Assembly (NCBI GenBank): GCA_017646225.1
Contig: JAGCMZ010000033.1
Location: 1-7,017 of the forward strand
DNA: 7,017 nucleotides
Reading direction: 5' to 3'
Source of the DNA: Paludibacteraceae bacterium
Lineage (GTDB): Bacteria > Bacteroidota > Bacteroidia > Bacteroidales > Paludibacteraceae
The position numbers and the translations under genes are program-made. The notes beneath the pieces are model-generated. The model saw only the letters and a list, made by a program, of their open reading frames with translations, did not search any database and was not told the origin of the DNA. Below, piece by piece: positions 1 through 5,307 of the stretch. Each line of letters begins with the position of its first letter. Position 1 is the first letter of the stretch.

Positions 1-83
1 CCGCCAAAGAAGAACAGAGCTGTTACTACCAAAGTAGCCGCGCAGAGTATGTAAAGAACATATTTCGATAAATCTTTTAACAT
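1..83 (-). CDS. Small membrane protein downstream of exbB (N-terminal part only)
   Basis: An ATG at 83-81 opens a frame that runs off the window edge after 27 codons. The visible protein begins MLKDLSKYVLYILCAATLVV and continues with a hydrophobic stretch (TALFFFGG), so a single N-terminal membrane anchor is likely, with a short positively charged cytoplasmic start. A purine-rich AGGAGA at 96-91 sits 7 nt before the ATG, the clearest Shine-Dalgarno in the window. The gap to the exbB stop is 21 nt, so the two genes are probably co-transcribed. From memory, Bacteroidota exbB operons often carry a small single-pass protein between exbB and two exbD genes. That would fit, but no downstream gene is visible. 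Function unknown. Confidence 0.75.
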   Translation of the reverse strand, partial: MLKDLSKYVLYILCAATLVVTALFFFG

Positions 84-90
84 AATCAAA

Positions 91-96
91 TCTCCT
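91..96 (-). promoter_or_regulatory. Ribosome binding site of the small membrane protein
   Basis: AGGAGA on the minus strand, 7 nt before the ATG at 83. It supports this start codon for the truncated gene. Most other genes in the window lack such a site, which is normal for this phylum. Confidence 0.6.
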
Positions 97-104
97 ATTG
101 ATTA

Positions 105-899
105 TTATTTTTTCAAGTTGAATTTGGTCAAGATGTCCAACATGGTGATAGAAGAATCTTCCATGTCAGCTACAACAGCTTCGATACGAGCCAAGATAAA
201 GTTATAGAAAATTTGAAGGATGATAGCACCGATCAAACCGAACACGGTAGTAATAAGCGCTACTTTAATACCACCAGCAACGATGGTTGCAGACATGTCA
301 CCTGCTTGTTGGATACGGTCAAATGCTTCGATCATACCGATTACAGTACCCATGAAACCGAAGTTAGGACACAAACCGATGAACAAACCAATCCAGCTCA
401 AGTTCTTTTCCATCAAACCAGATTGAACGCTACCGTAAGCGATGATAGATTTTTCAGCAACATCCAAACCTTCGTCTATGTGCAACAAACCTTGGTAGAA
501 GATAGAAGCGATAGGACCACGAGCGTTGCGGCAAACTTCTTTAGCAGCTTCAACACCTTGAGTTTCCAATGCGCTTTCTACATTAGCCAACAATTTTTTA
601 GAGTTAGTGGTAGCCAAGCTCAAGTTGATTATACGTTCGATAGCAATAGCCAAACCTAAAATCAAACACAAAGCTACGGTGCTCATAAAGCCAGCACCAC
701 CTTCAATAAATTTAACTTTCAATGCTTGGTGAATACCGCCTTGTTCTTCAACAGCAGCAACTTCTTCAGCAGGAGCAGCTTCTTCAGCTACTTGTTCTAC
801 TGCAGCAGCTTCTTCTGAAATAGGAGCAGCATCTTGTGCATAAACACTCATAAAACTTACACTAGCCATAACTGCTAGCACTGCGAATAACTTTTTCAT
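105..899 (-). CDS. exbB: MotA/TolQ/ExbB proton channel family protein
   Basis: 264-residue inner-membrane protein of the ExbB/TolQ family. With ExbD it forms the proton channel that energises TonB-dependent outer-membrane transport. I chose the ATG at 899 because it opens a classic signal peptide (MKKLFAVLAVMASVSFMSVYA, cleavage near residues 21-22). The open frame extends up to 1100, but that part is read through the tRNA-Ser gene. Residues 23-55 form a Glu/Ala-rich, probably periplasmic linker. Membrane segments lie near 70-92, 166-192 and 209-236. The family core is visible in GFMGTVIGMIEAF (181-193) and in GGIKVALITTVFGLIGAI (209-226). A signal peptide and acidic extension are common in Bacteroidota ExbB and absent from E. 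coli ExbB. No clear promoter lies in the 55-nt gap to the tRNA, so read-through from the tRNA promoter is possible. TolQ or a gliding-type channel subunit are less likely alternatives. Confidence 0.93.
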   Translation of the reverse strand: MKKLFAVLAVMASVSFMSVYAQDAAPISEEAAAVEQVAEEAAPAEEVAAVEEQGGIHQALKVKFIEGGAGFMSTVALCLILGLAIAIERIINLSLATTNSKKLLANVESALETQGVEAAKEVCRNARGPIASIFYQGLLHIDEGLDVAEKSIIAYGSVQSGLMEKNLSWIGLFIGLCPNFGFMGTVIGMIEAFDRIQQAGDMSATIVAGGIKVALITTVFGLIGAIILQIFYNFILARIEAVVADMEDSSITMLDILTKFNLKK

Positions 900-954
900 G
901 TTTCTGTTTTTAAAATTAATATTTTTAGTTAATAAATTGTCGCTAATTTCTACG

Positions 955-1042
955 CGGAGAAAGCGGGATTCGAACCCGCGATACGCTTTAGGCGTATACA
1001 CGCTTTCCAGGCGTGCCTCTTCAACCACTCGAGCATCTCTCC
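955..1042 (-). tRNA. tRNA-Ser (anticodon GGA)
   Basis: An 88-nt class II tRNA. On the minus strand the acceptor arms GGAGAGA (1042-1036) and TTTCTCC (962-956) pair, with one G-T pair, followed by discriminator G at 955. The anticodon stem CACGC/GCGTG encloses the loop CTGGAAA, so the anticodon is GGA, reading UCC and UCU serine codons. A long variable arm (TATACGCCTAAAGCGTA) and the T arm GCGGGTTCGAATCCCGC are present. The 3' CCA is not encoded (next bases are CGT), as is common in Bacteroidota. The gene lies between tatD and exbB on the same strand, 55 nt upstream of exbB. Confidence 0.97.
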
Positions 1043-1077
1043 AGGAGGCAAGTACCCAATGGGCACTAAAAACGAGT

Positions 1078-1108
1078 GCAAGATACAAAAAGTAAGCCAA
1101 TCAACAAA
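1078..1108 (-). promoter_or_regulatory. Candidate Bacteroidota-type promoter for tRNA-Ser
   Basis: On the minus strand TTTG (1108-1105) is followed after exactly 19 nt by TATCTTGC (1085-1078). The housekeeping consensus of this phylum is TTTG-N19-21-TAnnTTTG; the upstream box and spacing match and the downstream box matches 4 of its 6 fixed bases. The downstream box ends 36 nt before the tRNA 5' end, leaving a short leader to be trimmed by processing. It begins 9 nt after the tatD stop codon, so it probably drives the tRNA and perhaps exbB. Confidence 0.55.
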
Positions 1109-1116
1109 GGAAATTC

Positions 1117-1905
1117 TTAAAAAAGATTTACAGAGTCGTCGAAAAACAACGTTTTAACATTTTGATTCGTTTGTTTTTCTACCTCGTGCAATGAAATTTG
1201 ATACACTTCTGCCAATTTTTGAGCCACATAAACCACGTAAGCAGGTTCATTTCGTTTTCCCCTAAAAGGAACAGGAGGCAAGTAAGGAGCATCGGTCTCT
1301 AATAAGATACGAGACAACGGAATTTGAGGAATATCGTTGATAAATTTGGCATTTTTGTACGTAGAAGGACCGCCAATGCCATAATAAAACTCGCCCAATC
1401 GGGCTATTTGTTGAGCCATTTCTGGTGTGCCTGTAAAGCAATGAAACACACCATGCAAATGAGCAGGATTGAACTTTTTAAGACTATCCACTACCTCGTT
1501 AAAAGCCTCGCGACAGTGAATACAAATGGGTTTTTGCAGCTGTATTGCTACATCAATTTGGTGTTCAAATACTTTCTTTTGCTCTGCCAGATACGTCTTA
1601 TCCCAATACAAATCCAACCCTATTTCGCCTACCGCAATGTAATCGTTGCTATGTGCGCTCATTTCGTTATCAAACACCGCCACCTCAGCCGCATAATTAA
1701 CATCGATACTGGTAGGATGAATGCCCATCATCATGGAACAAAACGAAGGGAAACGCGCTGCAAAAGTACGCATCGCATTAACCGTAGACGCATCTACATT
1801 GGGCAAAAAAGCATGCGTAACGCCAGCATCCAAAGCACGTTGTACCATGGCTGCAGCATCATCGGCAAATGCCTCGTCGTAAATATGGGTGTGGGTGTCT
1901 ATCAT
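1117..1905 (-). CDS. tatD: TatD family metal-dependent hydrolase (DNase)
   Basis: 262 residues, the normal length for the family. TatD proteins are TIM-barrel metal-dependent hydrolases with 3'-5' exonuclease activity on DNA, cytoplasmic, and linked to DNA repair and nucleic-acid turnover. The full set of metal ligands is visible: H5 and H7 in DTHTH, E94 in GEIGLD, H130 in ICIHCREAF, H155 in GVFHCFTG and D205 in LLETDAPYLPP. The start MIDTHTH places the first histidines where the family has them. The close homologues YcfH and YjjV cannot be separated from TatD by sequence reading alone. No good Shine-Dalgarno lies before the start; a GGAG at 1921-1918 is 12 nt away, rather far. The gene follows a repeat-rich gap of 169 nt after the HAD gene and precedes tRNA-Ser. 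I recall tatD near exbB in other Bacteroidales, so the neighbourhood looks ancestral. Confidence 0.93.
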   Translation of the reverse strand: MIDTHTHIYDEAFADDAAAMVQRALDAGVTHAFLPNVDASTVNAMRTFAARFPSFCSMMMGIHPTSIDVNYAAEVAVFDNEMSAHSNDYIAVGEIGLDLYWDKTYLAEQKKVFEHQIDVAIQLQKPICIHCREAFNEVVDSLKKFNPAHLHGVFHCFTGTPEMAQQIARLGEFYYGIGGPSTYKNAKFINDIPQIPLSRILLETDAPYLPPVPFRGKRNEPAYVVYVAQKLAEVYQISLHEVEKQTNQNVKTLFFDDSVNLF

Positions 1906-1920
1906 ATAGTCGCTTCGCTC

Positions 1921-1934
1921 CGGTGAATCGGTGA
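1921..1934. repeat. Period-8 doublet (TCACCG-AT-TCACCG)
   Basis: On the minus strand TCACCG occurs twice, separated by AT, giving a perfect repeat with an 8-nt period just upstream of the tatD start. It is the most GC-rich of four such doublets in the intergenic region 1906-2091 and shares the CGAT core with two of the others. Confidence 0.6.
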
Positions 1935-1954
1935 TTTGGCGAGTTGATGTTTAT

Positions 1955-1989
1955 TCGTTTAGTCGTTTATTTTATTAACGATTTAACGA
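1955..1989. repeat. Imperfect inverted repeat made of two period-8 doublets
   Basis: The left arm 1955-1970 (TCGTTTAGTCGTTTAT) and right arm 1974-1989 (ATTAACGATTTAACGA) can pair at 13 of 16 positions around a TTT loop. The left arm is itself a TCGTTTAG/TCGTTTAT doublet. It lies downstream of the HAD gene and could fold in the transcript, but it is AT-rich and no T-tract follows, so an intrinsic-terminator role is only a guess. Confidence 0.5.
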
Positions 1990-1991
1990 TT
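1975..1991. repeat. Direct repeat copy near tatD (TTAACGATTTAACGATT)
   Basis: A 17-nt perfect period-8 doublet (TTAACGAT twice plus T). It matches 2075-2091 at 16 of 17 positions, with starts exactly 100 bp apart. It overlaps the right arm of the inverted repeat 1955-1989. Confidence 0.7.
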
Positions 1992-1995
1992 ATTC

Positions 1996-2006
1996 GGGCT
2001 TCGCCC
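1996..2006. repeat. Mini-hairpin GGGC-TTC-GCCC
   Basis: A perfect 4-bp stem with a 3-nt loop. On the minus strand it reads GGGC-GAA-GCCC, whose GCGAAGC core is known as an unusually stable mini-hairpin. A second GCTTCGC core lies at 1912-1918. Too short to be a terminator by itself and not followed by a T-tract. Confidence 0.4.
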
Positions 2007-2074
2007 TCATGAAGTTGCTCACGCTCGGCATAATCAATGTAAACATTGCTTCTGCTCTCGCTTACTCGCAACTT

Positions 2075-2091
2075 TTAACGATTAAACGATT
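2075..2091. repeat. Direct repeat copy forming the 3' end of the HAD gene
   Basis: TTAACGATTAAACGATT differs from 1975-1991 at one base. It encodes the last residues (SFNR) and the TAA stop of the HAD gene, so the repeat is part of the coding sequence and fixes where the protein ends. Confidence 0.7.
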
Positions 2092-2791
2092 CATCCAAAA
2101 TTTTCAGCAACTCCCTCAAATCAGCAATCTGATACGTGGGTTTAAAGGGCAATGGATCTGCCGATGGATTGGGATTAAAATACACTTGGTCGATGCCAGC
2201 GTTCTTAGCACCCAAAATATCGGCCTCAAAGTTATCACCTATTACCAAACTTTGTTTTTTTAGGGCATTGGACGATTTTATGGCATAATCGAAAAACAAC
2301 TTTGCCGGCTTGTGTGCGCCAATGTGCTCCGAAAAATAACACCTATCAAAATAAGGCAACAAACCCGATCGACTCAACTTAAGTTGCTGAATTTCAACAA
2401 ATCCATTGGAGATAATATACATCTTGAAACGATGTTTTTTACAAGCCTCCAATACCTCTAAGCAATGTGGTTTTAGACGGGTTTGCTGCGCCAAAAGAGG
2501 CAAATAATCCACCTCCATTTGTTGGGCAATAGGCAACAAAGAAGCCTTGAAAGAACGCAATGGATAAGCAAAGCGTTCCTGATTCAAGGCTTCCTTGGTG
2601 ATTTTACCTGCCCCGTATAGCTGCCATAACTTGGCATTATTAGCGCTATACAAGTGGTAATATGTTTCAAAATCGGGAAAATGAGCACCCAAATTGTATT
2701 TGTCGTACAACACCGTTAGCGTGTATTTTGAATTGGCATCAAAATCCCACAACGTGTTGTCCAAATCAAAAAACAGGTACTTATACCCCAT
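2075..2791 (-). CDS. yjjG: YjjG-type HAD nucleotidase
   Basis: 238-residue cytoplasmic HAD-superfamily phosphatase that most resembles the YjjG/YfnB group, 5'-nucleotidases that in E. coli act on pyrimidine and non-canonical nucleoside monophosphates (house-cleaning). All four HAD motifs are present: FFDLDNTLW with nucleophile D9 and acid D11, YIISNGF with S128, K161 in GAHKPAKLFFDYA, and VIGDNFEADILGAKNAGI with D186 and D191. The helical cap spans about residues 18-105. YjjG-like marks are the ISNGF motif and the segment IQQLKLSRSGLLPYFD. The start lies 5 nt after the lipoprotein stop codon, so the two are surely co-transcribed. The last codons come from a short repeat. Substrate specificity cannot be read from the sequence. 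Confidence 0.88.
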   Translation of the reverse strand: MGYKYLFFDLDNTLWDFDANSKYTLTVLYDKYNLGAHFPDFETYYHLYSANNAKLWQLYGAGKITKEALNQERFAYPLRSFKASLLPIAQQMEVDYLPLLAQQTRLKPHCLEVLEACKKHRFKMYIISNGFVEIQQLKLSRSGLLPYFDRCYFSEHIGAHKPAKLFFDYAIKSSNALKKQSLVIGDNFEADILGAKNAGIDQVYFNPNPSADPLPFKPTYQIADLRELLKILDESFNR

Positions 2792-2796
2792 GTTTT

Positions 2797-3657
2797 TTAG
2801 CGGGTTTGGATAATCAAGTAGCGCGATACGCTCCAGAAATCGGTAGGATTTTTGATAACCAACACCTTGGTACGGTCTGTATTTTCTACCAATTCGTACG
2901 ATGTTTCAGGGTGTTTGGTTAAGATTTTAGCCGATTTCGAACCAATCTCCAAACGGTCAAATGCGCGAATATCTACTGGAGTAAACAATTCGGTACGATA
3001 ACCCGATTCGCGGTCTTTAACATTGATGCCATTATCGCGCAATGCACGACGGTTACCCATAAAGAAGTAAGCACGGTGCAATTGAGCATCTTGGCTACTT
3101 ACAATACTATCTTGTTGGTTGGTTTTAGCCACCAATTGTGCTTCGCGTTCTTGCGACATGCGGTATACAACGGTCAAGCTGTCAATTTGGTAGTTTTTGC
3201 TAACCAATTCTTCGCGCAACTCGGTAATTTCAGCTGTTTTTTTCTTCAAATCGGCAGTTAGCTTGTTCACCATGCGTTGCAACTTGGTCGATTTCAAATC
3301 GCTGTTTTGCAATTTTTCTTCCAATTCAGCAATTTTCATCTGATTTTCAGCCAACAAGTCATTGATCATGCTCATGTTGTCAACTACTTTTTGGCGCATG
3401 TTATCAGAAGGATTTTCGCTATCGTACGATGCAAATGTTAGGATATTTTGCGACAATCTAATTTCGTCAAAAGCAGAGTCTACATCTTGAATTAGATCCA
3501 AATACTCTTCCATCTCGCCCAATTGACTTTGTTGCAAAGCTTGAATAGAGTCTTTTTGCAAACGCAATTTTTTGTACGCCTCTGTTTCGTAATCACAGGC
3601 ACATAGCATTACCATCAATAATGTGGCAAAGCCTAAACTTTTTACAAATAGTTTCAT
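2797..3657 (-). CDS. Coiled-coil lipoprotein of a Bacteroidota family (Cbp1-like)
   Basis: 286 residues. Residues 1-20 form a lipoprotein signal peptide ending in the lipobox-like LCAC, with C21 the likely lipidated residue, followed by an acidic D-Y-E-T-E. Residues about 85-192 have the heptad pattern of a long coiled coil rich in Lys, Glu, Leu and Gln. A compact C-terminal region (about 194-286) carries AYFFMGNRRAL, a stretch with VDIRAF and KSAKILTKHPETSYEL, and ends FWSVSRYLIIQTR. I recognise this layout from Bacteroidota proteins variously named hypothetical, 'chromosome partitioning protein ParA' (surely wrong, as no Walker motif is present) or Cbp1-family collagen-binding adhesin. An envelope location is well supported. 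Collagen binding is only an inherited name and should not be assumed. The gene heads a two-gene unit with the HAD nucleotidase. Confidence 0.85.
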   Translation of the reverse strand: MKLFVKSLGFATLLMVMLCACDYETEAYKKLRLQKDSIQALQQSQLGEMEEYLDLIQDVDSAFDEIRLSQNILTFASYDSENPSDNMRQKVVDNMSMINDLLAENQMKIAELEEKLQNSDLKSTKLQRMVNKLTADLKKKTAEITELREELVSKNYQIDSLTVVYRMSQEREAQLVAKTNQQDSIVSSQDAQLHRAYFFMGNRRALRDNGINVKDRESGYRTELFTPVDIRAFDRLEIGSKSAKILTKHPETSYELVENTDRTKVLVIKNPTDFWSVSRYLIIQTR

Positions 3658-3680
3658 ACTAGCATAATTAGATTCGGCAA

Positions 3681-3711
3681 CAAAGATAATACAAACCGAG
3701 TGCAGAAAAAA
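3681..3711 (-). promoter_or_regulatory. Candidate Bacteroidota-type promoter for the lipoprotein/HAD unit
   Basis: TATCTTTG on the minus strand (3688-3681) matches the TAnnTTTG element perfectly. The position 19 nt upstream (3711-3708) reads TTTT, three of four matches to TTTG, inside an AT-rich tract. The downstream box ends 23 nt before the ATG at 3657, which implies a short leader of roughly 15-20 nt. No Shine-Dalgarno is seen in that leader. Confidence 0.65.
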
Positions 3712-3722
3712 TAAATTTATTT
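3709..3722. repeat. Perfect AT palindrome AAATAAATTTATTT
   Basis: A 14-nt perfect palindrome between the stop of the asparagine-synthase-like gene (3742) and the promoter candidate at 3681-3711. On the minus strand it runs into ATTTTTT. It could be a weak AT-only terminator for the upstream unit or an upstream promoter tract for the lipoprotein; its composition makes a chance palindrome quite likely. Confidence 0.3.
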
Positions 3723-3741
3723 AAATTTTTCGTAGTAAGTA

Positions 3742-5307
3742 TTAAATACCAAGCTGTTTCTTAACCCGATTTAGGTACCAATGCAGCATCAATTCATTAC
3801 CATTTACGTAATCTTCTAGCTGGTTTGCCTTGCCATTTTTTGCCAATTCATCGAGCATTTCGTGCAACAAATAGGTTTCGGTAGTAAGGTCGGAACGTTG
3901 CTTGTAACGAAGATAAAGCGTTTTGGGTAGCAACAACTTGATTTTATTCTTAAATCGTTGTAAAGGCATTTTTTTTGCAGACGATGGCTTTTGAAAAGCA
4001 ATCTGCAGGGGAGCAAACACCTTTTCCAGCAGAAAATGATGATAAAACGAAACATCAAATCGTTGCTGATAAGGAAGATTTTCAAAAAATTGTACAAAAT
4101 CGACATCGCACAACGGCAATAGCACATCGTATCCCAAGTATTCGTACACGCGTGCCGAGTTAAGAATTTGATGCGCCAAGCGGTTTTCGGCTATAAACTG
4201 CAACGCCAATTGATACGATTTCCGACCACAATCAAGCGCCTGCAACGCTTGCTTCAGTTCTTTCTTAAACGCAGCATCTCTATTGGGTTTTCCGTATTCA
4301 AAGGCATGCAACAACAGTTTTTGGGCGACATTTGTCAAGGATTCGTGCTCTTTTATACCCAATTTTTGCAAATGACTACCTGCATAAAAATCGCCCACAT
4401 GACCTGGCATAAAGATGGCATCGTATTGCAATAATCCTTGCTGTTTTAACCACAAAATAGCATTGTATTCAAACAGCCACATAAAATTACCCATCGCTCC
4501 CACATGGTCTATATAGTGTAAGAATTCCGATGAATGAAATGCCTGCATGCGGTATTGCGGTTCTCGATAATCGATATGATACAGCGGAATTTGCAGGGTT
4601 TGGGCAACTTGGCAGGCAATGCCTTGTTCGGACGGATTGTGTGCACCCACCGTATAACAAAGTATATTTTTAATACCCAAACGATGCAACATAGATAGCA
4701 CCAAACGCGAATCATACCCGCCAGAAAGAGGCACAACTACTTGTCTTTGTCCGATGGTATGAACGGTGCGTTTAAAAATGGTTTGCAACACATTGTCAAA
4801 GGCGGCATCCAAGGAATCGGCTGCAATAGAGGCCGAAGACAAGCTAGCGTAAGGACCAAAAGAGACCTGAGTAACCGTGTCTCTTCCCATACAGGTGACA
4901 TAGGCAGGTTTGCCCTGTTGAAGGAATTGAACCAAGGTATTGCCGGCAAACGGTGCACCCGTATACAGATACTGTCGGCAAGCCGACTCGCTTATCGCAT
5001 CGCCCTCTTTTACCATTTTCAGAGGCTCATCGGACACATACCAATTGCCCTTGTACAGGCGATAAAACAAAGGATACAAGCGTGTATGACTAACAGCAAT
5101 GCACTGCAATTGAGGCTTATCAATCACCACCGAAAACTCTCCACGTTGTGTTTGCAAAAAAGCAGCCACCTGCTCGGCGGTATCGAACGAATCCAAATTT
5201 TGCGCCAACAAAGAGAGCGCACAAGGCATTGTACCCTGATAACAACGGCCACGCAAGTAAATACTGCCGTATTGTTCCCATTTATCTGCGGTTAATTGGA
5301 CTTGCAT
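3742..5307 (-). CDS. Asparagine-synthase-like amidotransferase, glutaminase-deficient
   Basis: 521 residues from the ATG at 5307. The frame is open further upstream, to 5391, but only inside the flippase gene, so I prefer the ATG overlapping the flippase stop. Residues about 10-150 resemble the Ntn glutaminase domain (RGEFSVVI near 55-62; HTRLYPLFYRL near 74-84 for the usual DRxGxKPLYY), yet the protein starts MQVQLTADKW and lacks the catalytic Cys2. The synthase half carries the PP-loop PLSGGYDSR (193-201) and GHVGDFYAG (302-310) where AsnB has a G-x-G-x-D-E motif. LPLCDVDFVQFF (397-408) also fits the family. It probably adenylates a carboxylate and transfers an amine or ammonia from another source. 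Such AsnB-like proteins occur in surface-polysaccharide and peptide-tailoring clusters. Overlap with a flippase favours glycan tailoring. Substrate unknown. Confidence 0.82.
   Translation of the reverse strand: MQVQLTADKWEQYGSIYLRGRCYQGTMPCALSLLAQNLDSFDTAEQVAAFLQTQRGEFSVVIDKPQLQCIAVSHTRLYPLFYRLYKGNWYVSDEPLKMVKEGDAISESACRQYLYTGAPFAGNTLVQFLQQGKPAYVTCMGRDTVTQVSFGPYASLSSASIAADSLDAAFDNVLQTIFKRTVHTIGQRQVVVPLSGGYDSRLVLSMLHRLGIKNILCYTVGAHNPSEQGIACQVAQTLQIPLYHIDYREPQYRMQAFHSSEFLHYIDHVGAMGNFMWLFEYNAILWLKQQGLLQYDAIFMPGHVGDFYAGSHLQKLGIKEHESLTNVAQKLLLHAFEYGKPNRDAAFKKELKQALQALDCGRKSYQLALQFIAENRLAHQILNSARVYEYLGYDVLLPLCDVDFVQFFENLPYQQRFDVSFYHHFLLEKVFAPLQIAFQKPSSAKKMPLQRFKNKIKLLLPKTLYLRYKQRSDLTTETYLLHEMLDELAKNGKANQLEDYVNGNELMLHWYLNRVKKQLGI

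Larger units (their letters stand above)
1967..2074 (-). other. 35-codon open run in frame after the HAD stop codon
   Basis: Directly after the TAA of the HAD gene (2077-2075) the same reading frame stays open for 35 codons to a TAA at 1969-1967. The run includes VYIDYAEREQ followed by LHEGEARIIV. It has no ATG of its own. It is hydrophilic and looks more protein-like than most AT-rich intergenic DNA. It could be a former C-terminal extension cut off by a stop, part of a dispersed repeat that happens to be open, or chance. I do not call it a gene. Confidence 0.4.

Noticed and set aside
213..659. Plus-strand open frame opposite exbB
   Set aside because: Antisense shadow of a well-supported gene; no family resemblance and no start signals.
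911..918. TAATTTTA on the minus strand as a promoter for exbB
   Set aside because: It lacks the final G of TAnnTTTG and has no TTTG at the right distance; expected by chance in AT-rich DNA.
955..1042. tRNA-Ser as an integration site for a mobile element
   Set aside because: No integrase and no repeated copy of the tRNA 3' end in the window; the flanks are core genes.
900..1100. Longer ExbB start at 1100 (67 extra residues)
   Set aside because: The extension is read straight through the tRNA-Ser gene and removes the signal peptide from the N-terminus; the MKKLF start at 899 is far better.
2009..2263. Plus-strand 84-codon open frame starting in the repeat-rich gap
   Set aside because: Its first 20 or so codons lie in the gap but the rest is antisense to the HAD gene; no ribosome site or recognisable domain.
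1073..3704. Shared TGCACTCG near both promoter candidates (about 1080-1073 and 3704-3697)
   Set aside because: An 8-nt match is not rare in 7 kb, and it lies at different positions relative to the two promoter boxes (downstream of one, between the boxes of the other).
4741..5295. 184-codon plus-strand open frame opposite the amidotransferase gene
   Set aside because: Antisense shadow of a strongly supported gene; its composition and lack of motifs give no support.
3742..5307. Lasso-peptide or other RiPP cyclase role for the AsnB-like protein
   Set aside because: No precursor peptide, protease or ABC exporter is visible nearby; the partner is a glycan flippase.
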